64,000 bases of DNA from Lacticaseibacillus saniviri JCM 17471 = DSM 24301 (GTDB taxonomy: Bacteria > Bacillota > Bacilli > Lactobacillales > Lactobacillaceae), in NCBI RefSeq assembly GCF_001311785.1, contig NZ_BBBX01000002.1, positions 62,001 to 126,000 of the forward strand. The letters run 5' to 3'. A model generated the notes under the pieces. The model made no database searches. It saw only the letters and a list, made by a program, of their open reading frames with translations, and was not told the origin of the DNA. The position numbers were made by a program, and so were the translations under genes. Positions 30,590-41,151 of the stretch are shown here, piece by piece (positions within the stretch are counted from its first letter, which is position 1; each line of letters begins with the position of its first letter).

Positions 30590-30617
30590 TGATTTTACCG
30601 TCTAGGAGAGATGATTA

Positions 30618-31484
30618 ATGAGTAATACAATCCTACTTTCAATTCATGAGCATTTACCAAAGATGAGTACGACAGAGCAACGACTCGGTCAGTTTATGCT
30701 TGATCATTTGGAACAAGTACCGCAGCTAAGTGTGAGTGAACTTGCTCAACAAAGTAGGGTGAGCCAGGCGACGGTGGTCCGTTTTGCCAAGCATTTGGGC
30801 CTCGACGGCTATAAGACATTAAAGGTTGAGTTGGCGCGAGCAAGTAATGGCAATGCAGCTTTATATGACGAGGTTTCACCCAAAGACAGCCTCAATGTGA
30901 TTAAAGCTAAAATGGCATTAAGGATTCAGCGCACAATCGAGACGACGAATGAACAATTAACGACACACCGGATTTCATCAGCTGTGCGTTTATTGAGGGA
31001 TGCACAAATTCTGCATGTTTATGGCTTGGGCGCGTCTGATTTAGTAGCGCAGGATATTACACAGAAATTCCTACGGGTCGGCAAGGTAGTAATTAATACC
31101 TCAGATACCCATCAAATGGCGGTTAATTTGTTAATTAAAAATAGTGAACAAGTTTTATTTTTAGTCTCACATTCTGGTCGGACGGTTGAAACTGTCAAAC
31201 TAGCTGAATTAGCTGTTTCGCAGGGGATTCCAGTGATTGCGTTAACAACAGATATTCGCAGCCCATTAGCAAAATACGCTCAAGTCGTATTGATTTCAGA
31301 TGGTAGTGAGAATCGCCTGCAGGTCCGATCCGCTGCGACGACTTCCTTGGTGAGTCAGTTGTATGTGGTTGATTTGGTTTATTATCACTACCTGCAGAAG
31401 GATTACCAAGTGAATGCGAAAAAATTGACTGATTCGTCTGAAACAATCGATCAACTCTTTCACTCACACAATAGGAGGGATTAA
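30618..31484 (+). CDS. murR: RpiR/MurR-family transcriptional regulator
   Basis: 288 aa. N-terminal HTH_6 domain (TEQRLGQFMLDHLEQ, LAQQSRVSQATVVRFAKHLG) and a C-terminal SIS sugar-phosphate-binding domain (VYGLGASDLVAQD, FLVSHSGRTVETV). It should sense MurNAc-6P or GlcNAc-6P and control the palindromes upstream of the operon. Start ATG 30618 follows GGAGAG. 28 bp after murQ, 1 bp before the EIIA gene. Intact. Confidence 0.9.
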   Translation: MSNTILLSIHEHLPKMSTTEQRLGQFMLDHLEQVPQLSVSELAQQSRVSQATVVRFAKHLGLDGYKTLKVELARASNGNAALYDEVSPKDSLNVIKAKMALRIQRTIETTNEQLTTHRISSAVRLLRDAQILHVYGLGASDLVAQDITQKFLRVGKVVINTSDTHQMAVNLLIKNSEQVLFLVSHSGRTVETVKLAELAVSQGIPVIALTTDIRSPLAKYAQVVLISDGSENRLQVRSAATTSLVSQLYVVDLVYYHYLQKDYQVNAKKLTDSSETIDQLFHSHNRRD

Positions 31485-31485
31485 G

Positions 31486-31978
31486 ATGTTTAATTTTTGA
31501 AGAAGCATAAGGTGAATTGGCAACCAAAGACATTTCTTGCACCAACTGATGGTGAGGTAGTTACAATTGATGCTGTTCCAGATCCCGTCTTTTCACAGAA
31601 AGCGATGGGTGATGGTTTTGGGATCAAGCCAGCGCAGGATAAAATTTATAGCCCTGTCTCAGGCACTGTGACAATGATTGCAGACACATTGCATGGTATT
31701 GGTCTCAGAACCGACGATGGTGAAGATATTCTGGTTCATATGGGAATTGATACCGTTGAATTAAAAGGTGAACCATTTAAGGTCCACGTTTCAACTGGAG
31801 ATAAAATTACTGCCGGTCAGGAACTGGCAACGATGAATCGTCAGCTAGTTCAGGAAAAGGGAAAGACACGACAATTATTATCGTTGTGACAAATTCTCTA
31901 GATACTGGTCAGCATGTCACCTTGGACCAAACTGGTCATGTTGCGGTGAATGATGTTGTTGCGCATCTAACAAATTAA
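31486..31978 (+). CDS. PTS EIIA component, glucose family (frameshifted)
   Basis: About 164-aa phosphocarrier that donates phosphate to MurP EIIB. The family core is clear: LAPTDGEVVTIDAVPDPVFS, FGIKPAQDKIYSPVSGTV, and the phosphorylated His in DILVHMGIDTVELKG. The true start ATG 31486 (GGAGGGATTAAG upstream) reads MFNF then a stop; one T added to the five-T run gives MFNFLKKHKVNW. A second break near 31858; the tail reads IIIVVTNSLDTG...VVAHLTN. Last gene of the operon before a terminator. Confidence 0.9.
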
Positions 31979-31981
31979 CTA

Positions 31982-32025
31982 AAGAAAAGCTGAGCCGATA
32001 GCAAACGGCTCAGCTTTTCTTGTTT
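31982..32025 (+). terminator. Terminator of the MurNAc operon
   Basis: AAGAAAAGCTGAGCCG / CGGCTCAGCTTTTCTT with loop atagcaaa and a TTGTTT tail, four bases after the EIIA stop. Confidence 0.9.
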
Positions 32026-32084
32026 GATAGTGCTGTGAGAAGATTGGCGATAAATTAAATACGTTCTGTTATTTATTATTTTGC

Positions 32085-32129
32085 TTGCATTCTCGTCATT
32101 TCACGGTATCCTTAAACGTAACGGTTACG
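32085..32129 (+). promoter_or_regulatory. Promoter and palindrome upstream of the metal-binding lipoprotein
   Basis: TTGCAT (32085-32090), 16 bp, TATCCT (32107-32112). Directly after lies the perfect 13-bp palindrome CGTAACGGTTACG (32117-32129), placed like an operator at the transcription start. It resembles an AdcR zinc box (TTAACYRGTTAA) one base short. Confidence 0.45.
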
Positions 32130-32161
32130 ATTTGAGGCCGAACATAGAAAGGATGACCAAC

Positions 32162-33065
32162 ATGCACAAACGTTTTGGGGGATTGGGGCCGCATTATTGA
32201 TTCTTGTGACCTTTTTGGGCGCGTGCCAGCAGGCCAAGCCCGCAAGTGAAGTGAAGAAAGACGGGATTACAGTCGTCGCGAGTGTGGACTTCTATGGTGA
32301 AGTCGCAAAAGCGGTACTGGGTGATCACGGCAAAGTGACATCCATTATCAATCGACCAGAAGTTGACCCACACGATTATGAACCAACTACAGCGGTCGGT
32401 AAGGACGTCGCTAAGGCCAATGTCGTGTTAGCTAACGGGATTGGTTACGATGGCTGGATGGATAAGTTGGTGAAGGCCAACAGTAATGGTGCGACTTATA
32501 TCCGTGTTGGTGAAGACGTGCTACATAAAAAAGAGGGCGACAACGAGCACCTCTGGTATCAACCAACAACGATGAAGCAATTAGCCACGCAATTAGCCAA
32601 AGAATTTGGCAAAATTGACAAGGCAAACGCCAAAGCTTTTGATGCCAACGCCAAGAAGTATATTGCGACCTTGACGCCAATGACAGACTTGGTGGCGAAG
32701 CTCAAAGCAGAACGCAAGCAATCGTTAGTGGATGTGTCAGAACCTGTTTTTGATTATGCGCTGGATAGTCTGGGCTACAAGGTCAACAACGAACACTTCT
32801 CCAAGGCAACGGAAGATGGCACCGATCCGAGCCCAGCTGATATTGAAGCCATGAAGAAGGACATTCGCGATAAGAAAATTGCATTCTTCGTTCAGAACAC
32901 ACAAGCCGACAGCAAAATCGTCGATCAATTGACGGCAGAGGCCAAGAAGGCCGGTGTGCCTGCCTCAAGGTGACGGAAACATTACCAAAGGACAAGACAT
33001 ACCTGTCATGGATGATGTCGCAGTACCAGGCACTGGAAAAGATTCAAGATAACGAAAAGAAATAA
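32162..33065 (+). CDS. Zinc/manganese ABC transporter substrate-binding lipoprotein (frameshifted)
   Basis: About 301-aa cluster A-I (ZnuA/AdcA/PsaA) binding protein. Lipobox LVTFLGAC; metal-ligand segments VDPHDYEPTTAV, DNEHLWYQP and NNEHFSKATEDGTDPSP; the end reads KVTETLPKDKTYLSWM. ATG 32162 reaches a stop unless one T is added to the four-T run near 32174 (MHKRFWGIGAALL). A second break near 32968. No long His-rich loop as in many zinc ZnuA proteins. No ATPase or permease gene is adjacent, so it must use a transporter encoded elsewhere. Confidence 0.85.
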
Positions 33066-33067
33066 CG

Positions 33068-33213
33068 AGAGAAGCTGTGACAAAAGGCGCTATGAGAATG
33101 AGGATTAACAGGGATTGGTGATAAATCCCGCACTTAGGATTTGAAACAATCCAAGTTAACCGGAATTCTCAGCCTTTTGGAGCGCGATTAAGTTATTGAT
33201 TTGGAATCTAAGA
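33068..33213 (-). repeat. Intergenic hairpin repeat, copy D (short form)
   Basis: Nearly identical to copy C: GAAGCTGTGACAAAAGGCG, GAGAATGAGGATTAACAGGG, GTTAACCGGAATTCTCAGCC, TTTTGGAGCGCGATTAA. It begins a few bases after the lipoprotein stop codon. Confidence 0.85.
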
Positions 33214-33256
33214 AGAAGCTGTGACAATCCGCAAGGGTGAAGTCACAGCTTTTTTA
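33214..33256 (+). terminator. Intrinsic terminator after repeat D
   Basis: AGAAGCTGTGAC / GTCACAGCTTTTTT; its left arm repeats the GAAGCTGTGAC found at the start of repeat D. From 33257 to 33373 I see only the leader of the next gene. Confidence 0.88.
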
Positions 33257-33340
33257 TGAACATGTGGTGAGTGAGATTAAGGTTTCCCTATCTTTTGGCC
33301 CACAGTCGATTGTGACTGGTGTGAATCTTTGATACCATAA

Positions 33341-34996
<1,656 letters not shown>

Positions 34997-35023
34997 GCCA
35001 GTATCTTCGACCGATGACAACTA

Positions 35024-35055
35024 AGAGGTTGCGGCAAGCGCTGCAACCTCTTTTT
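35024..35055 (+). terminator. Intrinsic terminator
   Basis: AGAGGTTGCGGC / GCTGCAACCTCTTTTT after the ABC-F gene. Confidence 0.9.
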
Positions 35056-35145
35056 ATTGTGAGATAGCAATTCATCAATATTGGGTAGACCAATTATAAA
35101 AAATAAGCATTTATACTCGCTTATTATAGAAACTGCGCGTATATT

Positions 35146-35280
35146 ATGAGCAACGAGATTCGGGAAAAATCCGTGTCCGCATCGGGTAATCAGCCGCTGC
35201 AGCTAACAGAGTGTCATGCTGGCTATGGGAACAGCATGACTGATTATTTTCAAACAGCATTTAGGGGGAAACTAAAATGA
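35146..35280 (+). CDS. Possible 44-aa upstream ORF/leader of the DUF805 genes
   Basis: An open frame MSNEIREKSVSAS... ends ...MTDYFQTAFRGKLK with its TGA overlapping the next ATG (ATGA). YGNSMTDYFQTAF resembles the first residues of DUF805 proteins (FGTAVKQYFTRAF), so it may be a coupled small gene or a remnant of another unit. No ribosome binding site precedes the ATG; the hairpin inside it is an equally good explanation of its conservation. Confidence 0.3.
   Translation: MSNEIREKSVSASGNQPLQLTECHAGYGNSMTDYFQTAFRGKLK
35214..35239 (+). promoter_or_regulatory. Leader hairpin 1 upstream of DUF805 gene 1
   Basis: TCATGCTG and CAGCATGA form a stem around loop gctatggga, 38 bp before the start. 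The loop and the following AGGGGGAAACTAAAATGA recur before DUF805 gene 2. Confidence 0.5.
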
Positions 35281-35716
35281 AAAATAAACGTATGAGTTGG
35301 GGAAGTGCAATTAAGGAATATGTGACGCGGGCGTTTGACTTCAAGGGGCGAAGTAGCCGCGCCGCGTATTGGTGGGCACTATTTACATTCGCCATTGTTG
35401 TTAGTCCCATCATAATTCTAACCGATGTATTTAATTATTCTTGGAATGGTTGGTTAGAAATGGTTAGATTTTTCATTAGTCTCATAGTGTTGGTGCCGAC
35501 ATTTAGTTTGACAGTTCGCCGTTATCGTGATGTTGGCATGCGTCCTGGCTATGCGTATGTTATTCACGGAGGTCAGGTGGTGATTTCGCTAACAACTAAT
35601 GTCATGTCCGCATCAATGTTTCATCGTTTCGTTTTTTGAATTGGATTGTAGCTGTTTTAGCAATTATTGAATTTATCATTGTCTTGCGGCCAAGTGCCCA
35701 AGTAGACCAATCATAA
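35277..35716 (+). CDS. DUF805 membrane protein 1, single domain (frameshifted)
   Basis: About 146 aa. N-terminal amphipathic MSWGSAIKEYVTRAFDFKGR and the family motif GRSSRAAYWWA, then four hydrophobic segments with RRYRDVGMRPGYAYVIHGG between helices 2 and 3, and a final LAIIEFIIVLRPS helix. The frame breaks in the T run near 35632. ATG 35277 lies nine bases after AGGGGG. The first about 35 codons are almost identical to those of gene 2 next door, showing recent duplication. DUF805 proteins are of unknown function. Confidence 0.85.
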
Positions 35717-35730
35717 CGAATCAAAAATAG

Positions 35731-35756
35731 CCGTGCTGGTTATGGGAACAGCGTGG
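35731..35756 (+). promoter_or_regulatory. Leader hairpin 2 upstream of DUF805 gene 2
   Basis: CGTGCTG / CAGCGTG pair using two G-U wobbles around the same gttatggga-type loop as hairpin 1, again shortly before AGGGGGAAACTAAAATGA. Confidence 0.45.
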
Positions 35757-35776
35757 CGACCTAGGGGGAAACTAAA

Positions 35777-36717
35777 ATGAAAAATAAACGTATGAGTTGG
35801 GGAAGTGCAATTAAAGAATATGTGACGCGGGCGTTTGACTTCAAGGGGCGCAGTAGCCGCGCCGCGTATTGGTGGGTCGCGTTGACCATCGGCATTATCA
35901 TCATACCGCTGACGTTCTGGGTTGGCTTTTCAACAGGCTGGTGGTTTGGATAGTGCCCGATACAATCAGATTCGCATTGTCAGTTTGATTCCCGGATTAA
36001 TTTTTCTGATTCCGTCGTTCAGTTTAGCGGTTCGACGTTATCGTGATGCGGGGTTGCGAGCAATCTATGCCTATGTGATTCACGGTGGCTCATTGGTTGC
36101 CTCGTTAGCATTTGACGCCCTGCCGTTTGAGATGATGCGAAGTTATTTCGCGTTGAGTTTCATCGCGATGATTCTGAGCCTGATTGAATTTGTGATTGTG
36201 TTGCGGCCAAGTTACGATGCAGAAAAAAGTCGCGGCCGACACGGGTGCTGTGGGTCCTGGACACGCGTTCAAGCTTTTCTGGAAACAATATGTGCAGTTC
36301 AAGGGCCGCAGCAGTCGCTCCGCATATTGGTGGATGGTAATGTGGCAAGTGGTTATTGAGCTCGGCTTGTATGGGTTGTCGTTTGGAACTGTCAGCGTGT
36401 TGTTGCGCAATGATCCAGCGGGCACCGGTGTCCTGATGGGCCTTCTCTTCACGGGCATGTTGCTGTGGGTAATCAACTTAGCCATGTTGATTCCATCACT
36501 CAGCCTGGCCGCACGGCGTTACCGTGATGCCGGCGTCAGTCCTTGGTGGCTCCTTGCGACTCGCGGTGGCATGCTGATTTTTGTTGTGACGATGAGCACG
36601 ACAACAACCCAAATGGGTGTTTATATCAGTGCCGGCATTGTGGTGGCGTTGTTCTTAATCGATTTGATTATTGTGCTGTGGCCAAGCCATCAACAGCACA
36701 GTGTTGCGGCGGCATAG
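35777..36717 (+). CDS. DUF805 membrane protein 2, two fused domains (frameshifted)
   Basis: About 313 aa made of two DUF805 units. Unit 1 starts MKNKRMSWGSAIKEY with GRSSRAAYWWVA and RRYRDAGLRAIYAYVIHGG. Unit 2 starts at VGPGHAFKLFWKQYVQFKGR with GRSSRSAYWWMVMWQ and ARRYRDAGVSPWWLLATRGG. Breaks near 35940 and 36225. Same two-unit plan as gene 3. About eight membrane helices. The 60 bp upstream are copied from upstream of gene 1. Confidence 0.83.
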
Positions 36718-36735
36718 CGGGAGGAGGGATTGACG

Positions 36736-37629
36736 ATGATGCACTTTGGCACAGCGGTTAAACAATATTTCACTCGAGCATTTGATTTTGCTGGTCGCAG
36801 CACTCGAGCGGCCTATTGGTGGGCGGTGCTCTTCATCGGCATCGCACTGGGTATTATTGGCGGGGTGGTGGCGAGCTTCGCCAGTCTTGAAGTTGGTCGC
36901 ATTGCCAATATTATCATCGGACTACTGGTCTTAATTCCAACGTTTAGTCTGACAATTCGCCGGTATCGCGATGCGGGGATTCCCGTTATTTATGGGTATG
37001 TGATTCACGGACTGATTGCAGTAGGCGGCCTGGTGCCGGCATTTAATACCCTCGCTCTTGTTCAGCACGCTTGGGTAACAGTCATTATGTTCTTACTGGC
37101 ACTGGTAGAGTTTGTGCTCACAATCTTGCCGAGCTTTGACCGCGTCCGAATCACATCGGATTCATCAGGCAAGGTGGGACCATTTGCTGCTCTGCGGCTG
37201 TTTTTCCAACAATACGCGCAGTTCAGTGGTCGTAGTGGTCGTTCTGCTTATTGGTGGATGGTGATGTGGCAGGTCATTCTTGAAGTGCTGACAATTACAA
37301 TAGGTGTGTTCATCGTAACCAGCTTTACTTTCGGTGATTCTGTCTTGAATCCAATATTTCCCGTTGTTATTTTGGGAATCTTGTTGGTTATCCTGGCGAA
37401 TGTTGCCATCATTATTCCGAGCATCAGTTTAGCGGCACGGCGGTATCGTGATGCCGGTGTGAATCCGTGGTGGCTGATTTTCACGCGCGGATTGGCCGTT
37501 ATTGCCGGTCCCATCACCTCAACGAACAATACTACCATTCAAATTCTGGCCGGTATCGTTCTGACTGGGCTGTGGCTCGCGGACGTGGTCATCGCACTTC
37601 TGCCATCAAAGCAAATATCAGCATCATAA
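36736..37629 (+). CDS. DUF805 membrane protein 3, two fused domains
   Basis: 297 aa, intact. Unit 1: FGTAVKQYFTRAFDFAGRST, RAAYWWAVL, RRYRDAGIPVIYGYVIHG. Unit 2 from KVGPFAALRLFFQQYAQFSG: GRSGRSAYWWMVMWQ, ARRYRDAGVNPWWLIFTRG. Eight hydrophobic segments. GGAGGAGGG ends about seven bases before ATG 36736 (ATG 36739 also possible). Begins 18 bp after gene 2, so one operon. Its intact two-unit form supports reading gene 2 as one gene. Confidence 0.88.
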   Translation: MMHFGTAVKQYFTRAFDFAGRSTRAAYWWAVLFIGIALGIIGGVVASFASLEVGRIANIIIGLLVLIPTFSLTIRRYRDAGIPVIYGYVIHGLIAVGGLVPAFNTLALVQHAWVTVIMFLLALVEFVLTILPSFDRVRITSDSSGKVGPFAALRLFFQQYAQFSGRSGRSAYWWMVMWQVILEVLTITIGVFIVTSFTFGDSVLNPIFPVVILGILLVILANVAIIIPSISLAARRYRDAGVNPWWLIFTRGLAVIAGPITSTNNTTIQILAGIVLTGLWLADVVIALLPSKQISAS

Positions 37630-37635
37630 TACGTG

Positions 37636-37672
37636 AAAAGGCGATTCGGTAATCGAACCGAGTCGCCTTTTC
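37636..37672 (+). terminator. Terminator of the DUF805 operon
   Basis: AAAAGGCGATTCGGT / ACCGAGTCGCCTTTT, imperfect centre, T-rich tail. Confidence 0.88.
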
Positions 37673-37815
37673 TGTTGGCTTAAATTAGATTTTGTCGCAG
37701 ATTTCGATTAATTTTGGCTGCACGCAATTAATCTGTTTTTAGGCCAATTTTCATCAAAGCTTGCTACACTGAAAAATTAGAAATTAAATTCGTTGTTTAA
37801 TCAAAGGAGAACCAC

Positions 37816-38762
37816 ATGGATAATCAACAACCAGTCACCAAGTCACTGGGTAAGGGTATCTTTTTGCCTGTCTTGCCTCAACCTTATGGGGTATTTCGGG
37901 AACGATGTTGCAGTATGTGTCACAAAATCAGGCCATTCCGGCACCGTGGTTTATCGGCGCGCGGACGTTGGGGGCTGGCGTTATCTTGCTAGTGGTCAGT
38001 CTGATCATGTATCGCGGGCAGACTTTTGAAATCTTCAAACATCCCAAAGATCTGTTGCGCTTGGTTGCCTACGCTGCTTTTGGATTGGCGGCTAACCTCT
38101 ATACTTTTTACATCAGTATTGAACAGGGCAATGCCTCTTCAGCAACCATCTTGCAGTACCTCTCGCCATTGTTCATCGTGCTGTGGGCCACAATTGCGCA
38201 TCACGAACGACCGGTGCGTGGCGACCTCATCGCATTTGCGCTGGCGTTAATCGGGGTGGTGCTCGCGATTACGCGGGGGAACCTCTCGAGTTTGGCGGTG
38301 CCTGTGAGTGCCATCATCTGGGGGATTCTTTCCGGGGTGACGGCTGCGATGTATGTGACGATTCCCAAGCCGTTAGTTGCTAAGTACCCACCATTTGTTG
38401 TGCTGGGCTGGGGGACATTCATTGCTTCGATTGGGTTCAATATCTGGCGGCCAGTATGGATCAACCACCCTCCGCTGACGCCACAACTGTGGATTGGGCT
38501 GGGTACCGTGATTCTCGTCGGCACAGTGGGTGCGTTTAGCCTGCTGCTCATCAGTCTGACCTATGCGCCCGAATCTGTTGTCAGCATTCTCGATGCCTTA
38601 CAACCCGTGGTGACCTTCGTGCTCAGCATCATTGTTTTCCACTCAAAGGTGACTGTCGTTGAAGTCATCGGTGTGATTACGGTGTTAGTTGCCATCTATG
38701 TGCTCCAGCGCAGTCGACTCAAGGTTGCGCAGGATGTGGACGAAATGCATCAACTGAAATAA
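37816..38762 (+). CDS. EamA-family (DMT) transporter (frameshifted)
   Basis: About 316-aa drug/metabolite-transporter-superfamily protein with ten helices in two EamA repeats: repeat 1 from STLWGISGTMLQYVSQ, with ANLYTFYISIEQGNASSATILQYLSPLFIVLW; repeat 2 with GAFSLLLISLTYAPESVVSILDALQPVVTFVLS. Highly conserved placement of the LSP and LQP prolines. ATG 37816 follows AAAGGAGAACCAC. One T is missing in the five-T run near 37866, between GKGIF and ACLAST. Possibly exports amino acids or metabolites. Monocistronic. Confidence 0.88.
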
Positions 38763-38777
38763 ATCTGTACATATAAA

Positions 38778-39038
38778 GAGGCGAGCTGTGACAAAGGTGC
38801 TTTGAGAATGAGGATTAAAAGGGATTGGTGATAAATCCCTAACTTAGGATTTGAATCAATCCATTAACGTGTTTGAACTCGCAACAACTTGCGCCCAGCT
38901 TGGTTCGTTATTGGCGCGAATCGCCAATTAAACGAACCTATGCTGGTGCTCAGTTGCTAAGCACGAGTTCGCACACTTCTTTGTTAACCGGAATTCTCAA
39001 CCTTTTGGAACGCGATTATTCATTATAAGTTGGAAATT
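38778..39038 (-). repeat. Intergenic hairpin repeat, copy E, carrying a nested insertion
   Basis: Short-form repeat as in C and D (GAGCTGTGACAAAGG, GAGAATGAGGATTAA, GTTAACCGGAATTCTCAACC, TTTTGGAACGCGATTATT), split at about 38864-38982 by unrelated sequence. Lies 16 bp after the EamA stop. Confidence 0.85.
38864..38982. mobile_element. MITE-like insertion inside repeat E
   Basis: About 119 bp absent from copies C and D. Near its ends are 13-bp inverted repeats GTGTTTGAACTCG (38869-38881) and CGAGTTCGCACAC (38964-38976), 11 of 13 matching; an inner GGTTCGTTATT / AATTAAACGAACC pair sits at the centre. TTAAC occurs at both junctions (38864 and 38984), like a target duplication. No coding capacity. 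Confidence 0.55.
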
Positions 39039-39081
39039 GAAAGAGGCAGTGACACCCAGCGGGATTGTCACTGCCTCTTTC
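39039..39081. terminator. Bidirectional terminator
   Basis: GAAAGAGGCAGTGACA / TGTCACTGCCTCTTTC with loop cccagcgggat, between converging EamA and HAD genes. Confidence 0.9.
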
Positions 39082-39089
39082 TTCCTAAA

Positions 39090-39703
39090 TTATAGTGTCA
39101 GTAGATCTTCCGGTGTTTTGAGGGCGTAAGCCACTGGTTCGAGTTCAGGGCTTACCGGATTGGTCCAAGTGGCGAGTGCAAAAGGCACATCGGCTGCTTT
39201 GGAAGCCTGTGAATCCGCCGGTGTATCGCCAACGAACACAGTACTGCCGCGATCGGCGTCGAGCCGTTCCATCGCCAATTCAATCGGGTCGCTAAATGGC
39301 TTGTTGCGTTTGGCATCACCAGCGACGACAATAGTATCAACGTACTGTGAAAAATTAAATCGGGCATCGTCTTCGGCGAATTGGCCCTGATCTTTTGAGG
39401 TCACGATGCCTAATTTGGCGCGACCGTGTAACTTTTCGAGGATTTCAATCACACCCGGGAAATAATCCACGGTATCGGCGAATGTTGCTGAATCTTTGGC
39501 CCATTGGTCGAAAATTTCTGGAATCTCTTCGTCTGTGAAGCCCAGTTGCGGTAAACTTTCAGTAGCAGGGATACCGTTAGTAAAAGCCAGCTCCTCACGG
39601 GTGTATTCTTTGCCATAACGGCGTAATGTTTTTGTAGGCCGGAAATGTACATACCGACCGAGTCGATGAGTGTCCCATCGATATCAAAAATAAATGTATT
39701 CAC
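39090..39703 (-). CDS. HAD-superfamily phosphatase, phosphoglycolate-phosphatase-like (frameshifted)
   Basis: About 205 aa. HAD motif I FIFDIDGTLIDS with both Asp residues, motif II LGIVTSKDQ (Ser/Thr), motif III Lys in KRNKPFSDP, motif IV VFVGDTPADSQAS. A helical cap lies between motifs I and II. GTG 39703 follows GAGGAGGAATTC. Breaks near 39635 (T run) and 39560. Substrate not predictable; Gph/PpaX-like members dephosphorylate small sugar phosphates or pyrophosphate. Confidence 0.85.
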
Positions 39704-39768
39704 GATTGAATTCCTCCTCATTATGTAACCACTTTCAATTATAGCATAGCGAAACGAAGGCGGTGGCT

Positions 39769-40013
39769 CAACATAAACGCGTTCCAATCCCCAACAATCT
39801 CCGCCTAACAAAAACTAGCGGCAATTGCATAACCCGCAATTTACCGCTAGTTCCGTTAGTGCTCGATTGCTACCCGGGGGATTGTCACGCTCTAAACGCG
39901 CTCCAAAAGGCAAAACACTCCGGTTAGCTCATCTTTGCCGAATCCACAACCCGGATTCTGGCCAAGATATTGCTAATCCTCATGTTCTACCCGCCTTTTG
40001 TCACGCTCTAAAG
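39769..40013 (+). repeat. Intergenic hairpin repeat, copy F
   Basis: Long form like B: ACAATCTCCGCCTAAC, hairpin AACTAGCGGCAATTGC / GCAATTTACCGCTAGTT, CTCCAAAAGGCAAAACACTC, CCGCCTTTTGTCACGCTCT. Unlike the others it lies between two divergent genes, upstream of sbcD. Confidence 0.85.
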
Positions 40014-40038
40014 GCTCTCAAACAAGAAAGGTGATAAT

Positions 40039-41151
40039 ATGCGATTCCTTCATACCGCCGATTGGCATATCGGTAAGAAACTGGCGGGCTTTGATCTGAT
40101 TGAAGATCAACGGGCCGTTTTTGAACAAGTCAAGCAGATTGCCCGCGACCAAGCCGTCGATGCCATTGTGGTGGCCGGTGATCTATACGACCGCGCGCTG
40201 CCCAGCGAGGCGGCTGTGACCACCGTCAATGAGATGCTGGTTGAACTGAATCGCGATTTGGCATTACCCGTCCTAGCGATTTCTGGAAATCACGATAGCG
40301 CCGTCCGTTTGGCAACCGGTCGCGAGTGGTATCAAGCCACCCAACTCTATCTGAATACGCAATTATCCGAAGCGTTCACGAGTGTCACGATTGATGACAC
40401 GCAATTTTCCTGCTGCCTTATTTTGAACCATTCGCGGCACGCCAATATTTTGATGATGATAGCTGACCAATATCAATGGCGCCATGCCCCGCGTGGTGGC
40501 GGAAATGGTGGCGCAGTTTGAACCCGATAAGCGGCATGTCCTCGTCGCACACTTTTTGCGGCGGGGAGCAGCCACTCGGATTCCGAAACGCTGGTGAATG
40601 TTGGTGGCCTGGATTCAGTGGCTGTTGATGATCTGGCACCGTTTGATTATGTCGCGCTGGGGCATCTGCACAATCGGCACGCCCTCAATATGGACCGCAT
40701 TCAGTATGCGGGATCGCTGCTCAAGTACAGCGTCAGTGAGGCCAATCAGGACAAGGGTGTCTACATCGTGGATACCGAGACGATGACACGTGAATTCATC
40801 CCGGTGGTACCGGAACACGATGTCAAAACGGTAACGGCGAGCTTTGAAACCTTGCTCTCCTCGGACTACCGCCAGACAATGAACACTGATGATTATCTGG
40901 CGGTGACCTTGACCGATGTGCAGGTGATTCCGAATGTGATGCAAAAATTACGCGAGGTGTATCCACGCATTATCGGCTTAGGGCGCAAACAACAGGTCGC
41001 CATTGCCAGTCAGTTGACCGTCACCAAACGACATCTGGCACCGATGACATTACTGGCTGAACTCTTTGAAGAACAGATGGATCAACCGCTATCCGCCCAA
41101 CAACAGAAATGGGCAGAACGAGCGCTGCGTGCGGCCAAGGAGGCAGACTGA
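40039..41151 (+). CDS. sbcD: Exonuclease SbcCD nuclease subunit SbcD (frameshifted)
   Basis: About 371-aa Mre11-type phosphoesterase that with SbcC cleaves hairpins and DNA ends. Metal-site motifs: FLHTADWHIGKKL, IVVAGDLYDRALPS, LAISGNHDSAVRL, and ALGHLHNRHAL. At least three breaks between about 40408 and 40590, around FFLLPYFEPFAARQYF and VLVAHFFAAGSSHSDSETLV. Start ATG 40039 follows AGAAAGGTG. The stop overlaps the sbcC start by one base (TGATG), so the two are coupled. Confidence 0.92.

Noticed and set aside
35160-35276. Known riboswitch before the DUF805 genes
   Set aside because: I could not match the leader to any riboswitch consensus I know; only the simple hairpin is supported.
36196-36717. 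Independent single-domain DUF805 gene
   Set aside because: No start with a ribosome site; it joins the preceding unit by one frame change, giving the same two-unit plan as the intact third gene.
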